Notes: generated by a model from the sequence alone, not told the origin. A stretch of DNA of 64,000 bases from CADCVT01 sp036389155 (GCA_036389155.1 DASVQN010000017.1:124001-188000), one strand, 5' to 3'; counted from the first letter of the stretch, positions 42,656-51,768 are shown. Numbers and translations: made by a program.

Positions 42656-43309
42656 GTGAGCGTGGACGCCGACGCGATCGAGAGCTTCTTCGACGGCCTG
42701 CTGATCGAGCCGGACCCGCTCCTCGACGCCGCGCTGCGCAGCGCGCGGGAGGCCGGCCTGCCGCCGCACGACGTCACCCCGAGCCAGGGCAAGCTCCTGC
42801 ACCTGCTCGCGCGGGCGATCGGCGCGCGCCGCATCCTCGAGGTCGGCACGCTCGGCGGCTACAGCACCATCTGGCTCGCGCGGGCGCTGCCGCGAGAGGG
42901 GAGGCTGACGACGATCGAGCGCGACCCGCGCGCGGCGCAGGTCGCGCGGGCCAACGTCGAACGCGCACGGCTCGCCCGAGCGGTCGAGCTCGTAGAGGGC
43001 GACGCGCGCGAGGTGCTGGCCGCCATCGACGACGTCTTCGACCTCGTCTTCCTCGACGCCGACAAGCGCAGCAACCCCGTCTACCTGCGCGAGGCGATGC
43101 GCCTCGTGCGCCCCGGCTCGTTGATCGTCGCCGACAACGTCGTCCGCGGCGGAGCGGTCGCGAACGCCGCGACGGAGGACCCCGACGCGCAGGGCGTCCG
43201 CGCCTTCGCGGAGGCCCTCGCGGCGGAGCCGCGCCTGCAGGCGACCGCGATCCAGACCGTCGGCACGAAGGGCCACGACGGGTTCGTCGTGGCCCTCGTG
43301 ACGACGTAG
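42656..43309 (+). CDS. O-methyltransferase (class I SAM, family 3)
   Basis: 217 residues from a GTG 8 bases after the tadC stop. Motif I reads ILEVGTLGGYSTIWLARALP, the acidic strand end RLTTIERDPRAAQVAR and the Mg2+-binding/catalytic stretch FDLVFLDADKRSNPVYLREA. SLIVADNVVRGGAV and GFVVALVTT complete the Methyltransf_3 (COMT/CCoAOMT-like) pattern. The metal ligands Asp and Asn (DAD, DN) are present. Acceptor unknown. It is not obviously part of the pilus locus. Its stop is 3 bases from the stop of the DUF3352 gene. Confidence 0.92.
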   Translation: MSVDADAIESFFDGLLIEPDPLLDAALRSAREAGLPPHDVTPSQGKLLHLLARAIGARRILEVGTLGGYSTIWLARALPREGRLTTIERDPRAAQVARANVERARLARAVELVEGDAREVLAAIDDVFDLVFLDADKRSNPVYLREAMRLVRPGSLIVADNVVRGGAVANAATEDPDAQGVRAFAEALAAEPRLQATAIQTVGTKGHDGFVVALVTT

Positions 43310-43311
43310 CG

Positions 43312-44865
43312 CTACTTCACGCCGACGACGAGCTTCCCGCGCGTAACGTCGCCGTCCCGCTTGGAGCCGGCGATCAGCGTGGTCAGGCGATCGAGCGCCT
43401 TGCGCGCCTTCGCGACGCTCGGGTCGCTGCCCTGACCCGTCGCGTCGAGGAGCTTCGCGAGCGGCGGGAAGTTCAGGAAGACCGCCGGCTCGAAGCCCTC
43501 GAGCTTGCCCGCCGCGTCCGTGAACGGCTTGCTCTCGCCGAGCGGCTCGCCTTTCGTCAGCGCACGCCCGAACGCGGCGTCCGTCACCGCGACGACGAAG
43601 CGCTCGTCGTCCGTCAGCGCCATGTGGATCGGCAGCGGCAGGCCCGGCGCCCGCAGCTTCACGCCGACGTCGACGCCGCTCCGCCGCTCGGGCGTCGCCC
43701 GCACGTTGCCGACCTTCCCGAGGAACCGAGCGAGGCGCGGGATCGCGCGGCGCGTCGCGGCCGGATTCTTCGTGGTGGCGATCAGGCCACCGCCGATGTC
43801 GACCAGCGTCTCGCCGCTGACGAACAGCCCGACGTCGCCGAGCCAGTTCGCCAGGTCACGGCGCGGGTCGATGCCGAGCTGGCGCTCGAGCTGGTCGAGC
43901 AGCTTCTCGGGATCCTGGCCGCCGAGCGCGCCCAGCTGCGTGAACTGCGCGATCGCCTGCTTGATGCGCCCGCCGATGTCCGAGGCGCCGGCGGCGAACC
44001 ACGCGTCGCCCGGCAGCTCGGCGAAGACCTTGCCGGGGCCACCGGCCGCGGCGCCGCCGCCCTTCGCGCCCAGCGCGGCCGACTCGAGCCGCAGCGAGCT
44101 CGCGTCGCCGTCGAGCCCGACCGCGATCGTGTCGCCGAGGCCCGAGAGCGCCTGGCCCGCCGCAGCCCCCTGCGCCCCGAGCCCGCTGAAGATCTGCGAC
44201 AGGCGCACGTACGCGAAGCCCGCGCCGTCGTCCTCGATCGCGTCGCGCGCCTTGTCGTACTCGGACGTCTCGGCCAGCGACTCGCCCTTCCGCGCGTCGA
44301 TGACGCCCTTGATCGCCTCGTCGCTGCCGAACACGGCGTAGTCGTCGACGATCGCGACGCCGTCGTCCTTCGAGGTGTCGACGATGTACTTCGTCCCGCC
44401 GTGGGAGCGCTCGACGATCTGCGGCTTCGGCTCGCCCTTGCTCGGGCGACGGAGCTCGTTCTCCAGGGTCTTCTTCGCCTTGTCGGGATCCTTCGTCGGC
44501 GCGACGAGCCCCACGGGCGAGTCCCCGGCCTGGACGCGCGGCACGAAGAACCCGATCCGGTCGCCCAGCCAGGGCTCCACGTCCTCGGAGTACTTGAAGT
44601 CGGGGTTCGAGTCGTGCGCGGACTTCTCGAGCGCCCGCTTGAGTGCCCCGCCCGGGTCCTCCTCGCCGGAGAGCTTCTTGGCCAGCTCGGTGACGTCGTC
44701 GCCGGGCTTGAGGTTGGCCTCGACGTACACGGCCGCGCGCGCGGGAACGATCGCGGCGGGGTCGGCGGAGGCGTCGCCGGAGGAGCCGCCGCCACCGCAG
44801 GCGGCCAGCACGGGGATGGTCGCCGCGACGGCGAGCGCGGCGGCGGAGCGAAGGAGTCGAGGCAT
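43312..44865 (-). CDS. DUF3352 family lipoprotein
   Basis: 517 residues from ATG 44865. The N-terminus is a lipoprotein signal with lipobox PVLAACGGGG, so it should be lipid-anchored outside the membrane. The rest follows the DUF3352 pattern: VPARAAVYVEANLKPGDDV, WLGDRIGFFVPRV, ANWLGDVGLFVSGETLVDIG and a long run of mixed alpha/beta repeats ending DGDVTRGKLVVGVK. Function is unknown in the family. TACGGT (44875-44880 on the other strand) lies 9 bases before the ATG, a leaderless arrangement. It is convergent with the O-methyltransferase and divergent from mraZ. Confidence 0.88.
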   Translation of the reverse strand: MPRLLRSAAALAVAATIPVLAACGGGGSSGDASADPAAIVPARAAVYVEANLKPGDDVTELAKKLSGEEDPGGALKRALEKSAHDSNPDFKYSEDVEPWLGDRIGFFVPRVQAGDSPVGLVAPTKDPDKAKKTLENELRRPSKGEPKPQIVERSHGGTKYIVDTSKDDGVAIVDDYAVFGSDEAIKGVIDARKGESLAETSEYDKARDAIEDDGAGFAYVRLSQIFSGLGAQGAAAGQALSGLGDTIAVGLDGDASSLRLESAALGAKGGGAAAGGPGKVFAELPGDAWFAAGASDIGGRIKQAIAQFTQLGALGGQDPEKLLDQLERQLGIDPRRDLANWLGDVGLFVSGETLVDIGGGLIATTKNPAATRRAIPRLARFLGKVGNVRATPERRSGVDVGVKLRAPGLPLPIHMALTDDERFVVAVTDAAFGRALTKGEPLGESKPFTDAAGKLEGFEPAVFLNFPPLAKLLDATGQGSDPSVAKARKALDRLTTLIAGSKRDGDVTRGKLVVGVK

Positions 44866-45067
44866 AGGCGCGAGACCGTACCAGCGGCCCACGCTGCCCC
44901 ACCGCGTCCGTGTCGAACCTCAACACGCGCGCAACAGACCGCCCAGGAGCGCGAACGGCAACGCGGCTTGCGCGATTCCAACACTTCCGTCCGACACCGC
45001 CTCCCACCGCAAAACCTCAGCATTCATCGGCGATCCGCGCGCCGCAACGGCCTCCGCGAAGAGAAAA

Positions 45068-45120
45068 GTGGGGGATCGGGTGCAAATTGGGTTGCGGAGT
45101 GGGGGAGAGTGGGGTACCGT
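45068..45120 (+). promoter_or_regulatory. MraZ operator repeats and mraZ promoter
   Basis: GTGGG occurs at 45068-45072, 45099-45103 and 45109-45113. The last two are separated by exactly 5 bases, the spacing known for MraZ direct repeats; TTGGG (45087-45091) is a degenerate extra copy. TACCGT (45115-45120) immediately follows and fits the -10 seen before ftsZ. MraZ bound here would cover the -35 region, so autorepression of the whole cluster is expected. Confidence 0.75.
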
Positions 45121-45130
45121 CGCGACCGCA

Positions 45131-45171
45131 GACCGGGGTGGAGGGGCTCCTCCCACTCCTCCACCTCGGTC
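45131..45171 (+). promoter_or_regulatory. Strong hairpin in the mraZ leader
   Basis: GACCGGGGTGGAGG (45131-45144) pairs with CCTCCACCTCGGTC (45158-45171) over 14 bases with a single G-U. The loop is 13 bases. It lies between the predicted start of transcription (about 45127) and the mraZ GTG at 45198, so it would form at the very 5' end of the division-cluster mRNA. Confidence 0.75.
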
Positions 45172-45197
45172 CGCACCCCCTTCATGACGGAACGCAT

Positions 45198-45629
45198 GTG
45201 GCCAGCTTCCGCGGCACCTTCGACTACACACTCGACGCCAAGAACCGGCTCACGGTTCCCGCGCGCTTCCGCGCGGTCCTGGCGGATGGGGTCGTGATGG
45301 CGAAGAGCACCGAGCCCTGCGTCCAGCTGTGGGTCCCGGCGGACTACGACCGGTTCACGAGCGCCGCGCTCAGCCCGCTGAACCCGGCCAGCCCCGACGC
45401 GCGCAAGCTGCGCCGCTTCTTCTCCGCCAACTCGCATGACACCGAGCTGGATTCGGCGGGGCGCATCGGCTTCCCCCCGTTCCTCATCGATCACGCGTCG
45501 CTGAAGAAGGACGTCGTGGTCACCGGCGCCGGCGACTGCCTCGAGGTCTGGGACCGCGGCGCGTGGAACTCCTACAACGACGAGCTCGCGACCGAGGCCG
45601 ACGAGATCACGGCCCGGCTGACCGCCTGA
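45198..45629 (+). CDS. mraZ: Transcriptional regulator MraZ
   Basis: 143 residues from a GTG at 45198, chosen because the family begins FRGTFDYTLDAKNRLTVPAR. MraZ is a double AbrB-like DNA-binding protein that forms ring oligomers and represses its own operon. Two SpoVT/AbrB-type halves are visible: DAKNRLTVPARFRAVLADG and the second half HDTELDSAGRIGFPPFLIDH. It heads the division and cell-wall cluster, 4 bases before rsmH. The operator repeats lie directly upstream. Confidence 0.96.
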   Translation: MASFRGTFDYTLDAKNRLTVPARFRAVLADGVVMAKSTEPCVQLWVPADYDRFTSAALSPLNPASPDARKLRRFFSANSHDTELDSAGRIGFPPFLIDHASLKKDVVVTGAGDCLEVWDRGAWNSYNDELATEADEITARLTA

Positions 45630-45633
45630 CGCC

Positions 45634-46587
45634 ATGCTCTTGGAGATGACCCAGGCCGCCCACGTCCCCGTCCTGCTCGACGAGCTCGTCGCCGTGCTCG
45701 ATCCCCAGCCGGGGGAGACCGCGGTCGACTGCACGTTCGGCGCGGGCGGGCACGCGCGCGCGGTGGCCGACCGCCTCGGCCCGACCGGCACGCTCATCGC
45801 GATCGACCGCGACCCGATCGCCGAGGACCGCTTCGCCGAGCTCGCGTCCGAGGTCTCGTGCCACACGCGCTTCATCCGCGCGTCGTTCGCGGACGGGCTG
45901 GAGGTCCTGCAGCACGAGGGCACCGGCGCCGACCTCGTCTTCGTCGACCTCGGCATGTCGTCGATGCAGCTCGACACGCTCGAGCGCGGCTTCTCCTACG
46001 TCTACGACGCGCCGCTGGACATGCGGATGGACCCGCATCAGGAGCTGACCGCCCGCGACGTCGTCAACGGCTGGGACGAGCGCGGCCTGACGAACGCCCT
46101 CAAGGAGCTGGGGGAGGAGCGCTACGCGCGGCAGATCGCCCGCGCGATCGTCCGCCGCCGGCGCAAGAAGACGCTCGAGACGACGCAGGAGCTCGTCGAC
46201 GTCATCACGTCCGCGATCCCCGCCCCGGCGCGCTTCGGCGCGGGCCATCCCGCCAAGCGCACGTTCCAAGCCGTCCGGATCGTCGTGAACGATGAGCTCG
46301 GCCAGCTGGATCGCGCTTTGCCCCTTGCCTGGGACATCCTCCGCCCCGACGGGCGATTTGCAGGTATCTCGTTCCACTCGCTGGAAGACCGGCGCGTGAA
46401 GCGGTTCCTCGCCGATCGCGCCCGCGGGTGCGTCTGCCCGCCGGAGCTCCCGGTCTGCGTGTGCGGCCACGAGCCCGAGGCGGAGCTGCTCGCGCGAGGA
46501 GGAATCGTCCCCGGTGAGGACGAAATCGCCGCCAACCCCCGGTCGAGGTCTGCTCGGCTGAGGGCGGCAAGGAAGCTGGAGGAGTAA
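45634..46587 (+). CDS. rsmH: 16S rRNA (cytosine(1402)-N(4))-methyltransferase RsmH
   Basis: 317 residues (ATG 45634, or the in-frame ATG at 45646, where MTQAAHVPVLLDELV matches the family start). SAM motif TAVDCTFGAGGHARAVADRL, VFVDLGMSSMQLDTLERGFSY, the substrate region APLDMRMD and ISFHSLEDRRVKRF are all present. It N4-methylates C1402 of 16S rRNA near the P site. The C-terminal part has three Cys in CVCPPELPVCVCG. The last base overlaps the ftsL start (TAATG). Confidence 0.97.
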   Translation: MLLEMTQAAHVPVLLDELVAVLDPQPGETAVDCTFGAGGHARAVADRLGPTGTLIAIDRDPIAEDRFAELASEVSCHTRFIRASFADGLEVLQHEGTGADLVFVDLGMSSMQLDTLERGFSYVYDAPLDMRMDPHQELTARDVVNGWDERGLTNALKELGEERYARQIARAIVRRRRKKTLETTQELVDVITSAIPAPARFGAGHPAKRTFQAVRIVVNDELGQLDRALPLAWDILRPDGRFAGISFHSLEDRRVKRFLADRARGCVCPPELPVCVCGHEPEAELLARGGIVPGEDEIAANPRSRSARLRAARKLEE

Positions 46588-47411
46588 TGGCCGCCGATCC
46601 CGCTGTCGCACCGCCGCGCCCGCGCGCCCCGCATCGCCCGCGGCTTCGCCCCGCGCCGCCCCCGCGGAGGGTGAGCGGTCGCAACGCCGCGACGGCGGCG
46701 CCGCGCACGGCGCCCCGGACCGCCCCGAAGCGCGCGCCGCGCACCGCTCCCCGCGGCCGCACCTCCGTGCGCGCCGGCACCGTCGCGCTGCCCGCGCCGA
46801 TCGCGCCGCTGCACCGCGCCCTCGAGGCGCTCCGCGCGCTCCCGGACTCCCGGCTCCTCGACCGCCTCATCCGCGGCCAGGGGTGGATCGTGATCATCGG
46901 CATCGCGCTGATGGGGATCGTCGCGATGCAGGTCTCCCTGCTGAAGATGAACGCGGGGATCGGCCAGTCGATCGAGCAGGCCGCCTCGCTCGAGCGCCAG
47001 AACGCCGACCTGCGCGCGGACGTCTCGCGCCTGTCCAGCGAGGAGCGCATCGCCCAGGTCGCCGAGCGCATCGGGATGGTCATGCCGGACGCCGGCGAGG
47101 TCCGCTACGTGAACGTCCGCGGCGAGCGCGACGCGCGCAAGGCCGCCGCCGTCATGCGCGCGCCCGACCCCGTCGACGAGACCACGACCGCCACGACCGC
47201 GACCGACCCGACGACCGCAGGCACCACCGCGACGCCGACCGCCTCCACGCCCACCACGTCCACGCCGCCCGCGACGCCGCCCGCGAGCGCACCCGCCCCG
47301 ACGACCACCGCCACGCCGACGGCCCAGCCGGCGACGCAGGCGCCGGCGACGGGCACGACGGCAGGCGCCACCGCGGCGCCCGCCGGGACCACCGCGGCGC
47401 CGGGGCAGTAG
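46587..47411 (+). CDS. ftsL: Cell division protein FtsL-like
   Basis: 274 residues, much longer than a typical FtsL (about 100-120). A basic Pro/Ala/Arg-rich cytoplasmic tail (about residues 1-90) precedes the single membrane helix WIVIIGIALMGIVAMQVSLL. The coiled coil follows (SIEQAASLERQNADLRADVS) and ends near IGMVMPDAGEVRYV, where septal FtsL/DivIC domains end. A further ~85 residues are a Thr/Pro/Ala-rich, probably extended and glycosylatable tail. Position between rsmH and ftsI supports FtsL. It stabilises the divisome with FtsQ and DivIC. Confidence 0.8.
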   Translation: MAADPAVAPPRPRAPHRPRLRPAPPPRRVSGRNAATAAPRTAPRTAPKRAPRTAPRGRTSVRAGTVALPAPIAPLHRALEALRALPDSRLLDRLIRGQGWIVIIGIALMGIVAMQVSLLKMNAGIGQSIEQAASLERQNADLRADVSRLSSEERIAQVAERIGMVMPDAGEVRYVNVRGERDARKAAAVMRAPDPVDETTTATTATDPTTAGTTATPTASTPTTSTPPATPPASAPAPTTTATPTAQPATQAPATGTTAGATAAPAGTTAAPGQ

Positions 47412-47414
47412 AGC

Positions 47415-49079
47415 GTGGCGCTGATCCAGAAGCGGATCGGCCTGCTCTTCGCCGCGTTCCTCGCGCTCCTCCTCATCGCCGGGCTGCGCGCCATGTGGCT
47501 CGGCACCGTCCAGGCGGGGTCGCTGCGCAACGCGGCGGTGACCCAGCAGGACCAGCGCGTCAAGGTCCCCGCCCGCCGCGGCGACATCGTCGACCGCCGC
47601 GGCGTGCAGCTCGCCGTCACCGAGCCGGCCGAGGACATCTCCGCGACGCCCTACCTGATCAAGGACCCGATGGGCGTCGCGAAGAAGATCGCGCCGCTGC
47701 TCGACAAGCCCGAGGACGAGGTGCTGCGCTCGCTCTCGCGCAAGGACACCGGCTTCGTCTACCTCGCCCGCCGCCTGCCCGCCAGCAAGGCGCGCAAGGT
47801 GGAGGCGATGAAGATCGAGGGCCTCGCGTTCGAGCCCGCCAACCGCCGCATCTACCCGCGCGACTGGCTGGCGTCGCAGGTCATCGGGACCGTCGGCACC
47901 GACGGCAAGGGGCTCGCGGGCCTGGAGTACAGCCACGAGAAGCTGCTGCACGGCGTCGACGGCGAGCGCCACATCATCCGCGACGCGCTCGGTCAGCCGA
48001 TCAGCGTCCGCGACCCCGTCCCGACGCGCCCCGGCGCGCGGCTCGAGCTGAGCATCGACGCCGCGATCCAGGACAAGGCCGAGGAGGTCCTGGCCGGCGT
48101 CGGCGTGAAGTTCCGCCCCAAGGGCGCCACCGCCGTCGTCATGGACCCGCGAGACGGCGAGATCCTCGCGCTCGCGAACTGGCCGCGCGTCGACGCCAAC
48201 GACGTCGGCGGCGCCCCCGACTACGCCCGCAAGAACCGGTCCGTCGCGTTCAACTACGAGCCCGGCTCGACCTTCAAGGCGTTCACCGTCGCCGGCGCGC
48301 TGGAGGAGAAGAAGGTCACGCCGGACACGATGTTCAACCTGCCGCCGCAGATCCAGGTGGCGGACCGGACGATCGGCGAGTCCCACGCGCGCGGCTACGT
48401 GTCGCTGTCGACGGCGCAGATCCTCGCCCAGTCGAGCAACGTCGGCGCGATCATGATCGGCAAGGACCGCCTCGGGGCCAAGCGCTTCGACCACTGGGTC
48501 CGCCGGTTCGGCTTCGGCAAGGCCACCGGCGTCGACCTCCCCGGCGAGGAGCACGGGCAGGTACTGCCGCTCGACAAGTACTCCGGCTCCTCGATGGGCA
48601 ACCTGCCGATCGGCCAGGGCGTCAGCGTCACGCCGATGCAGATGGCGACCGCGTACAGCGCGATCGCCAACGGCGGGATCCTGCGGCCGGCGCGCGTGGT
48701 CCGCAAGGTCGACGGCCGGCCGACGCCGACCCCGCGCGGGCATCGCGTGATCTCCGCCAAGACCTCGCTCGCGCTGCGGATCATGCTCAAGGGCGTGTTC
48801 GCCCCGGGCGGCACGGCGAGCGAGGCGTCGGTCGCCGGCTACGAGCTCGCGGGCAAGACCGGCACCGCGAACAAGATCGACCCGCAGACGGGCGAGTACT
48901 CGGACACGCGCTACGTCGCGTCGTTCGTCGGCTTCGCGCCCGCCGAGCACCCGCGGCTGCTGGTCTCGGTCATGGTCGACGAGCCGAACGGCGCGATCTA
49001 CGGCGGCGAGGTCGCCGCGCCGGCGTTCCAGTCGATCATGCAGTTCGCGCTGCCGTACCTGCGGATCCCGCCGGAGTAG
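47415..49079 (+). CDS. ftsI: Peptidoglycan transpeptidase FtsI (PBP3-like, class B)
   Basis: 554 residues from a GTG at 47415. An N-terminal membrane anchor (LLFAAFLALLLIAGLRAMWL) precedes the pedestal domain (VPARRGDIVDRRGVQLAVTE). The transpeptidase has the three penicillin-binding motifs: STFK with the acyl-serine at ~285, SSN in ILAQSSNVGAIMI and KTG in AGKTGTANKI. It cross-links septal peptidoglycan and is the target of beta-lactams. No PASTA repeats follow. Co-oriented with ftsL and murE. Confidence 0.96.
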   Translation: MALIQKRIGLLFAAFLALLLIAGLRAMWLGTVQAGSLRNAAVTQQDQRVKVPARRGDIVDRRGVQLAVTEPAEDISATPYLIKDPMGVAKKIAPLLDKPEDEVLRSLSRKDTGFVYLARRLPASKARKVEAMKIEGLAFEPANRRIYPRDWLASQVIGTVGTDGKGLAGLEYSHEKLLHGVDGERHIIRDALGQPISVRDPVPTRPGARLELSIDAAIQDKAEEVLAGVGVKFRPKGATAVVMDPRDGEILALANWPRVDANDVGGAPDYARKNRSVAFNYEPGSTFKAFTVAGALEEKKVTPDTMFNLPPQIQVADRTIGESHARGYVSLSTAQILAQSSNVGAIMIGKDRLGAKRFDHWVRRFGFGKATGVDLPGEEHGQVLPLDKYSGSSMGNLPIGQGVSVTPMQMATAYSAIANGGILRPARVVRKVDGRPTPTPRGHRVISAKTSLALRIMLKGVFAPGGTASEASVAGYELAGKTGTANKIDPQTGEYSDTRYVASFVGFAPAEHPRLLVSVMVDEPNGAIYGGEVAAPAFQSIMQFALPYLRIPPE

Positions 49080-49090
49080 CCTCACCGGCG

Positions 49091-50491
49091 ATGCTCCTCG
49101 GGGAAGTGCTCGCCGTCGAGGCCCCGCCCGTCGAGATCACCGGCCTGGCCTACGACAACCGCAAGGTGCAGGACGGCACGCTGTTCTTCTGCGTCCGCGG
49201 CTTCACGCGCGACGGCCACGACTTCGCGCCGGACGCGATCGCGCACGGGGCCGCGGCGCTGGTCGTCGACCACCCGTTGGGGCTCGGCGTGCCGGAGGTC
49301 GTGGTGGACGACGTGCGGGCCGCGATGGCGCCCGCCGCCGCGCGCCTGCACGGCAACCCGACGGCGCAGCTGCGCATGGCGGGGGTGACCGGGACGAACG
49401 GCAAGACGACGACGTGCTTTTTGATCCGCGAGCTGCTCGAGGCGAGCGGGATCCAGACCGGGCTGCTCGGGACGGTGACGTCGTTCGTCGGGGGCGACGA
49501 GCGGCCGACCGTCCGCACCACGCCCGAGGCCATCGACCTGCAGTGCACGTTCGCGGAGATGCGCGACGGCGGCGACGTCGCGTGCGCGATGGAGGTCTCC
49601 TCGCACGCGCTCGAGCTGGGGCGCGCGGACGCGATCGACTGGGACGTCGCGGTCTTCACCAACCTGTCGCAGGACCACCTCGACTTCCACCCGTCGATGG
49701 AGGACTACTTCCGGGCGAAGCGCCGGCTGTTCGAGGCCGCGGAGCAGGCGGTCAAAGTCGTCAACGTCGACGACGAGTACGGGCGCCGGCTCGCGGCGGA
49801 GACGAGCGACGCGATCACGTACTCGCTGCGCGACGTCGAGGACCTCGAGATCGACTTCACGGGCTCGCGATTCACGTTCGAGGGCGTGCGGATGGCGACG
49901 CCGCACCCGGGCGCGTTCAACGTCCTCAACGCGCTCGCGGCGATCCACGCGGCGCGGGCGCTGGGCGCGTCCGACGAGGCGATCGCCCGCGCCCTGCCGC
50001 GCGCGGGCCGCGTGCCCGGGCGCTTCGAGCCGGTGGACGAGGGCCAGGGCTTCGCCGTCATCGTCGACTACTCCCACACGCCGGACGCCCTCGACAACGT
50101 GCTGCGCGCCGCCCGGTCGCTCGCGTCGGAGCGCGTGATCTGCGTGTTCGGGTGCGGCGGCGACCGCGACCGCGCGAAGCGTCCTCTGATGGGGCGGGTC
50201 GCGGCAGAGCTCGCCGACGTGCAGATCGTGACCAGCGACAACCCGCGCTCGGAGGACCCGATGGCGATCATCCGCGAGGTGCTCGCGGGGATGGACTCGG
50301 CCGCGGTCGTCGAGCCGGACCGGCGCGCGGCGATCGCCGACGCCGTCTCGGCGGCGCGGCCGGGGGACGTCGTCGTGATCGCCGGCAAGGGCCACGAGCA
50401 GGGGCAGGAGTTCGCCGAGGGGCGCAGGGAGCCGTTCGACGACGTCACGGTCGCGAGGGAGGTGCTGCGACGTGCGCGCGTGGACGCCTGA
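49091..50491 (+). CDS. murE: UDP-N-acetylmuramoyl-tripeptide synthetase MurE (meso-diaminopimelate type)
   Basis: 466 residues from ATG 49091. ATP-binding motif VTGTNGKTTTCFLIRELLEA, the Mur-ligase middle domain with EVSSHALELGRADAIDWDVA, LSQDHLDFHPSMEDYFRAKR, and the C-terminal SDNPRSEDPMAIIREVLAG. The DNPR tetrapeptide is the determinant for meso-diaminopimelate (Lys-adding enzymes have D(D/N)P(N/A)), so meso-DAP peptidoglycan is predicted. The last 20 bases overlap murF. Confidence 0.97.
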   Translation: MLLGEVLAVEAPPVEITGLAYDNRKVQDGTLFFCVRGFTRDGHDFAPDAIAHGAAALVVDHPLGLGVPEVVVDDVRAAMAPAAARLHGNPTAQLRMAGVTGTNGKTTTCFLIRELLEASGIQTGLLGTVTSFVGGDERPTVRTTPEAIDLQCTFAEMRDGGDVACAMEVSSHALELGRADAIDWDVAVFTNLSQDHLDFHPSMEDYFRAKRRLFEAAEQAVKVVNVDDEYGRRLAAETSDAITYSLRDVEDLEIDFTGSRFTFEGVRMATPHPGAFNVLNALAAIHAARALGASDEAIARALPRAGRVPGRFEPVDEGQGFAVIVDYSHTPDALDNVLRAARSLASERVICVFGCGGDRDRAKRPLMGRVAAELADVQIVTSDNPRSEDPMAIIREVLAGMDSAAVVEPDRRAAIADAVSAARPGDVVVIAGKGHEQGQEFAEGRREPFDDVTVAREVLRRARVDA

Positions 50492-51764
50492 GCGGGTGGC
50501 CGAGGCCGCCGGCGCTCGGCTCGTCGCGCCCGCGCCGCACCGGACCGGCCCGGCCCGGGCCGTGATCGACTCGCGCGCCGCCGGCGCCGGGGACCTCTTC
50601 GTCGGGCTCGTCGGCGAGCACGTCGACGGCGGGCGCTTCGCGCCGCAGGCGCTGGCGCAGGGGGCGTGGGGCGTGCTCGTCGCGCCGGAGCACGCCGACG
50701 CGGCCCGCTGCGCGACGCCCGGCGCGCTGCTCGCGGCCGACGATCCTCTGGCGGCGCTGCAGCGGCTCGCGACCGCGTGGCGGCGCGAGCTGCGCGCGGA
50801 CGTCGTCGGCGTGACGGGGTCGACCGGCAAGACGTCCACGAAGGACGTCCTCGCCGCCATGGTCGCCCAGCAGCGGCCGACCGTGGCCACGCGCGCCAAC
50901 TTCAACACCGAGATCGGGCTGCCGCTGACGGTCCTGGAGGCGCCGGCCGGCACCGAGGTCCTCGTCCTGGAGATGGCTATGCGCGGCGCCGGCCAGATCG
51001 CCGAGCTCGCGCGGATCGCCGAGCCGGACGTCGCGCTCATCACGAACATCGGGCCGGTCCACCTCGAGCAGATGGGCTCGCTCGAGGCGATCGCGGCGGA
51101 GAAGTCGGCGGTGATCGCGGGCCTGCGGCCCGGCGGGACCGCCGTGATCCCGCGCGACGAGCCGCTGCTGGAGCCGCACCTGCGCGACGACGTCGAGGTC
51201 GTGCGCTTCTCGGAGGAGGACGACCTCGGGGAGATCGAGCTGGTCCTCGGCGCGCGCGGGGCGCGCGTGGCGCGTCACATGCGCCTGAACGCCGCGGCGG
51301 CGCTCGCCGCCGCGCGAGCCGTCGGCGTCGAGCCGCGGGGCCCGATCGAGGTCGCGCTCAGCGACCTGCGCGGCCAGCGCCTGGAGCTTCCCGGCGGGGT
51401 GACCATCGTCAACGACTGCTACAACGCCAACCCGATGTCGATGCGGGCCGCCCTCGACGACCTCGCCGCCGCGGCCCCCGGCCGCCGCGTCGCCGTGCTC
51501 GGGGACATGCTCGAGCTCGGGCCGGAGTCCGAGCGCTTCCATCGCGACGTCGGCGACCACGCGCGCGAGCGCGGCGTCGACCTGCTCGTGACCGTCGGCC
51601 CGCGGGCCGCCGCGATGGGCGGCGACCAGGCGGTCGCGGACGCCGCCGAGGCCGCGGCACTCCTCCCCGAGCTGCTGGAGGACGGCGACACCGTGCTCGT
51701 CAAGGGCTCGCGCGGCGTCGGGCTCGAGGTCGTCGCCGAGGCGCTCCAGCGGCAGACGGCCTGA
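50472..51764 (+). CDS. murF: UDP-N-acetylmuramoyl-tripeptide--D-alanyl-D-alanine ligase MurF
   Basis: 430 residues from GTG 50472, overlapping murE by 20 bases. It adds D-Ala-D-Ala to the UDP-MurNAc-tripeptide. Visible are the N-terminal VIDSRAAGAGDLFVGLVGEH, ATP site VTGSTGKTSTKDVLAAMV, RANFNTEIGLPLTVLEAPAG, METALRGAGQ-type MAMRGAGQIAELARIAEPDV, and the C-terminal VNDCYNANPMSMRAALDDLA. GDMLELGPESERFHRDVGDH completes the family pattern. Conserved residues all intact. Confidence 0.96.
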   Translation: MRAWTPERVAEAAGARLVAPAPHRTGPARAVIDSRAAGAGDLFVGLVGEHVDGGRFAPQALAQGAWGVLVAPEHADAARCATPGALLAADDPLAALQRLATAWRRELRADVVGVTGSTGKTSTKDVLAAMVAQQRPTVATRANFNTEIGLPLTVLEAPAGTEVLVLEMAMRGAGQIAELARIAEPDVALITNIGPVHLEQMGSLEAIAAEKSAVIAGLRPGGTAVIPRDEPLLEPHLRDDVEVVRFSEEDDLGEIELVLGARGARVARHMRLNAAAALAAARAVGVEPRGPIEVALSDLRGQRLELPGGVTIVNDCYNANPMSMRAALDDLAAAAPGRRVAVLGDMLELGPESERFHRDVGDHARERGVDLLVTVGPRAAAMGGDQAVADAAEAAALLPELLEDGDTVLVKGSRGVGLEVVAEALQRQTA

Positions 51765-51768
51765 CGCC

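Larger units (their letters stand above)
44866..45197. other. 332-base intergenic region between DUF3352 gene and mraZ
   Basis: No plausible gene. The left end holds the leftward -10-like TACGGT for the DUF3352 gene. The middle (about 44910-45060) shows nothing recognisable. The right third holds the MraZ-type direct repeats, a -10 element and a strong leader hairpin, listed separately. Confidence 0.8.

Noticed and set aside
44910..45197. An N-terminally extended MraZ starting near 44910
   Set aside because: The extension crosses the operator repeats, promoter and leader hairpin, and MraZ proteins begin close to the FRGTFDYTLD motif.
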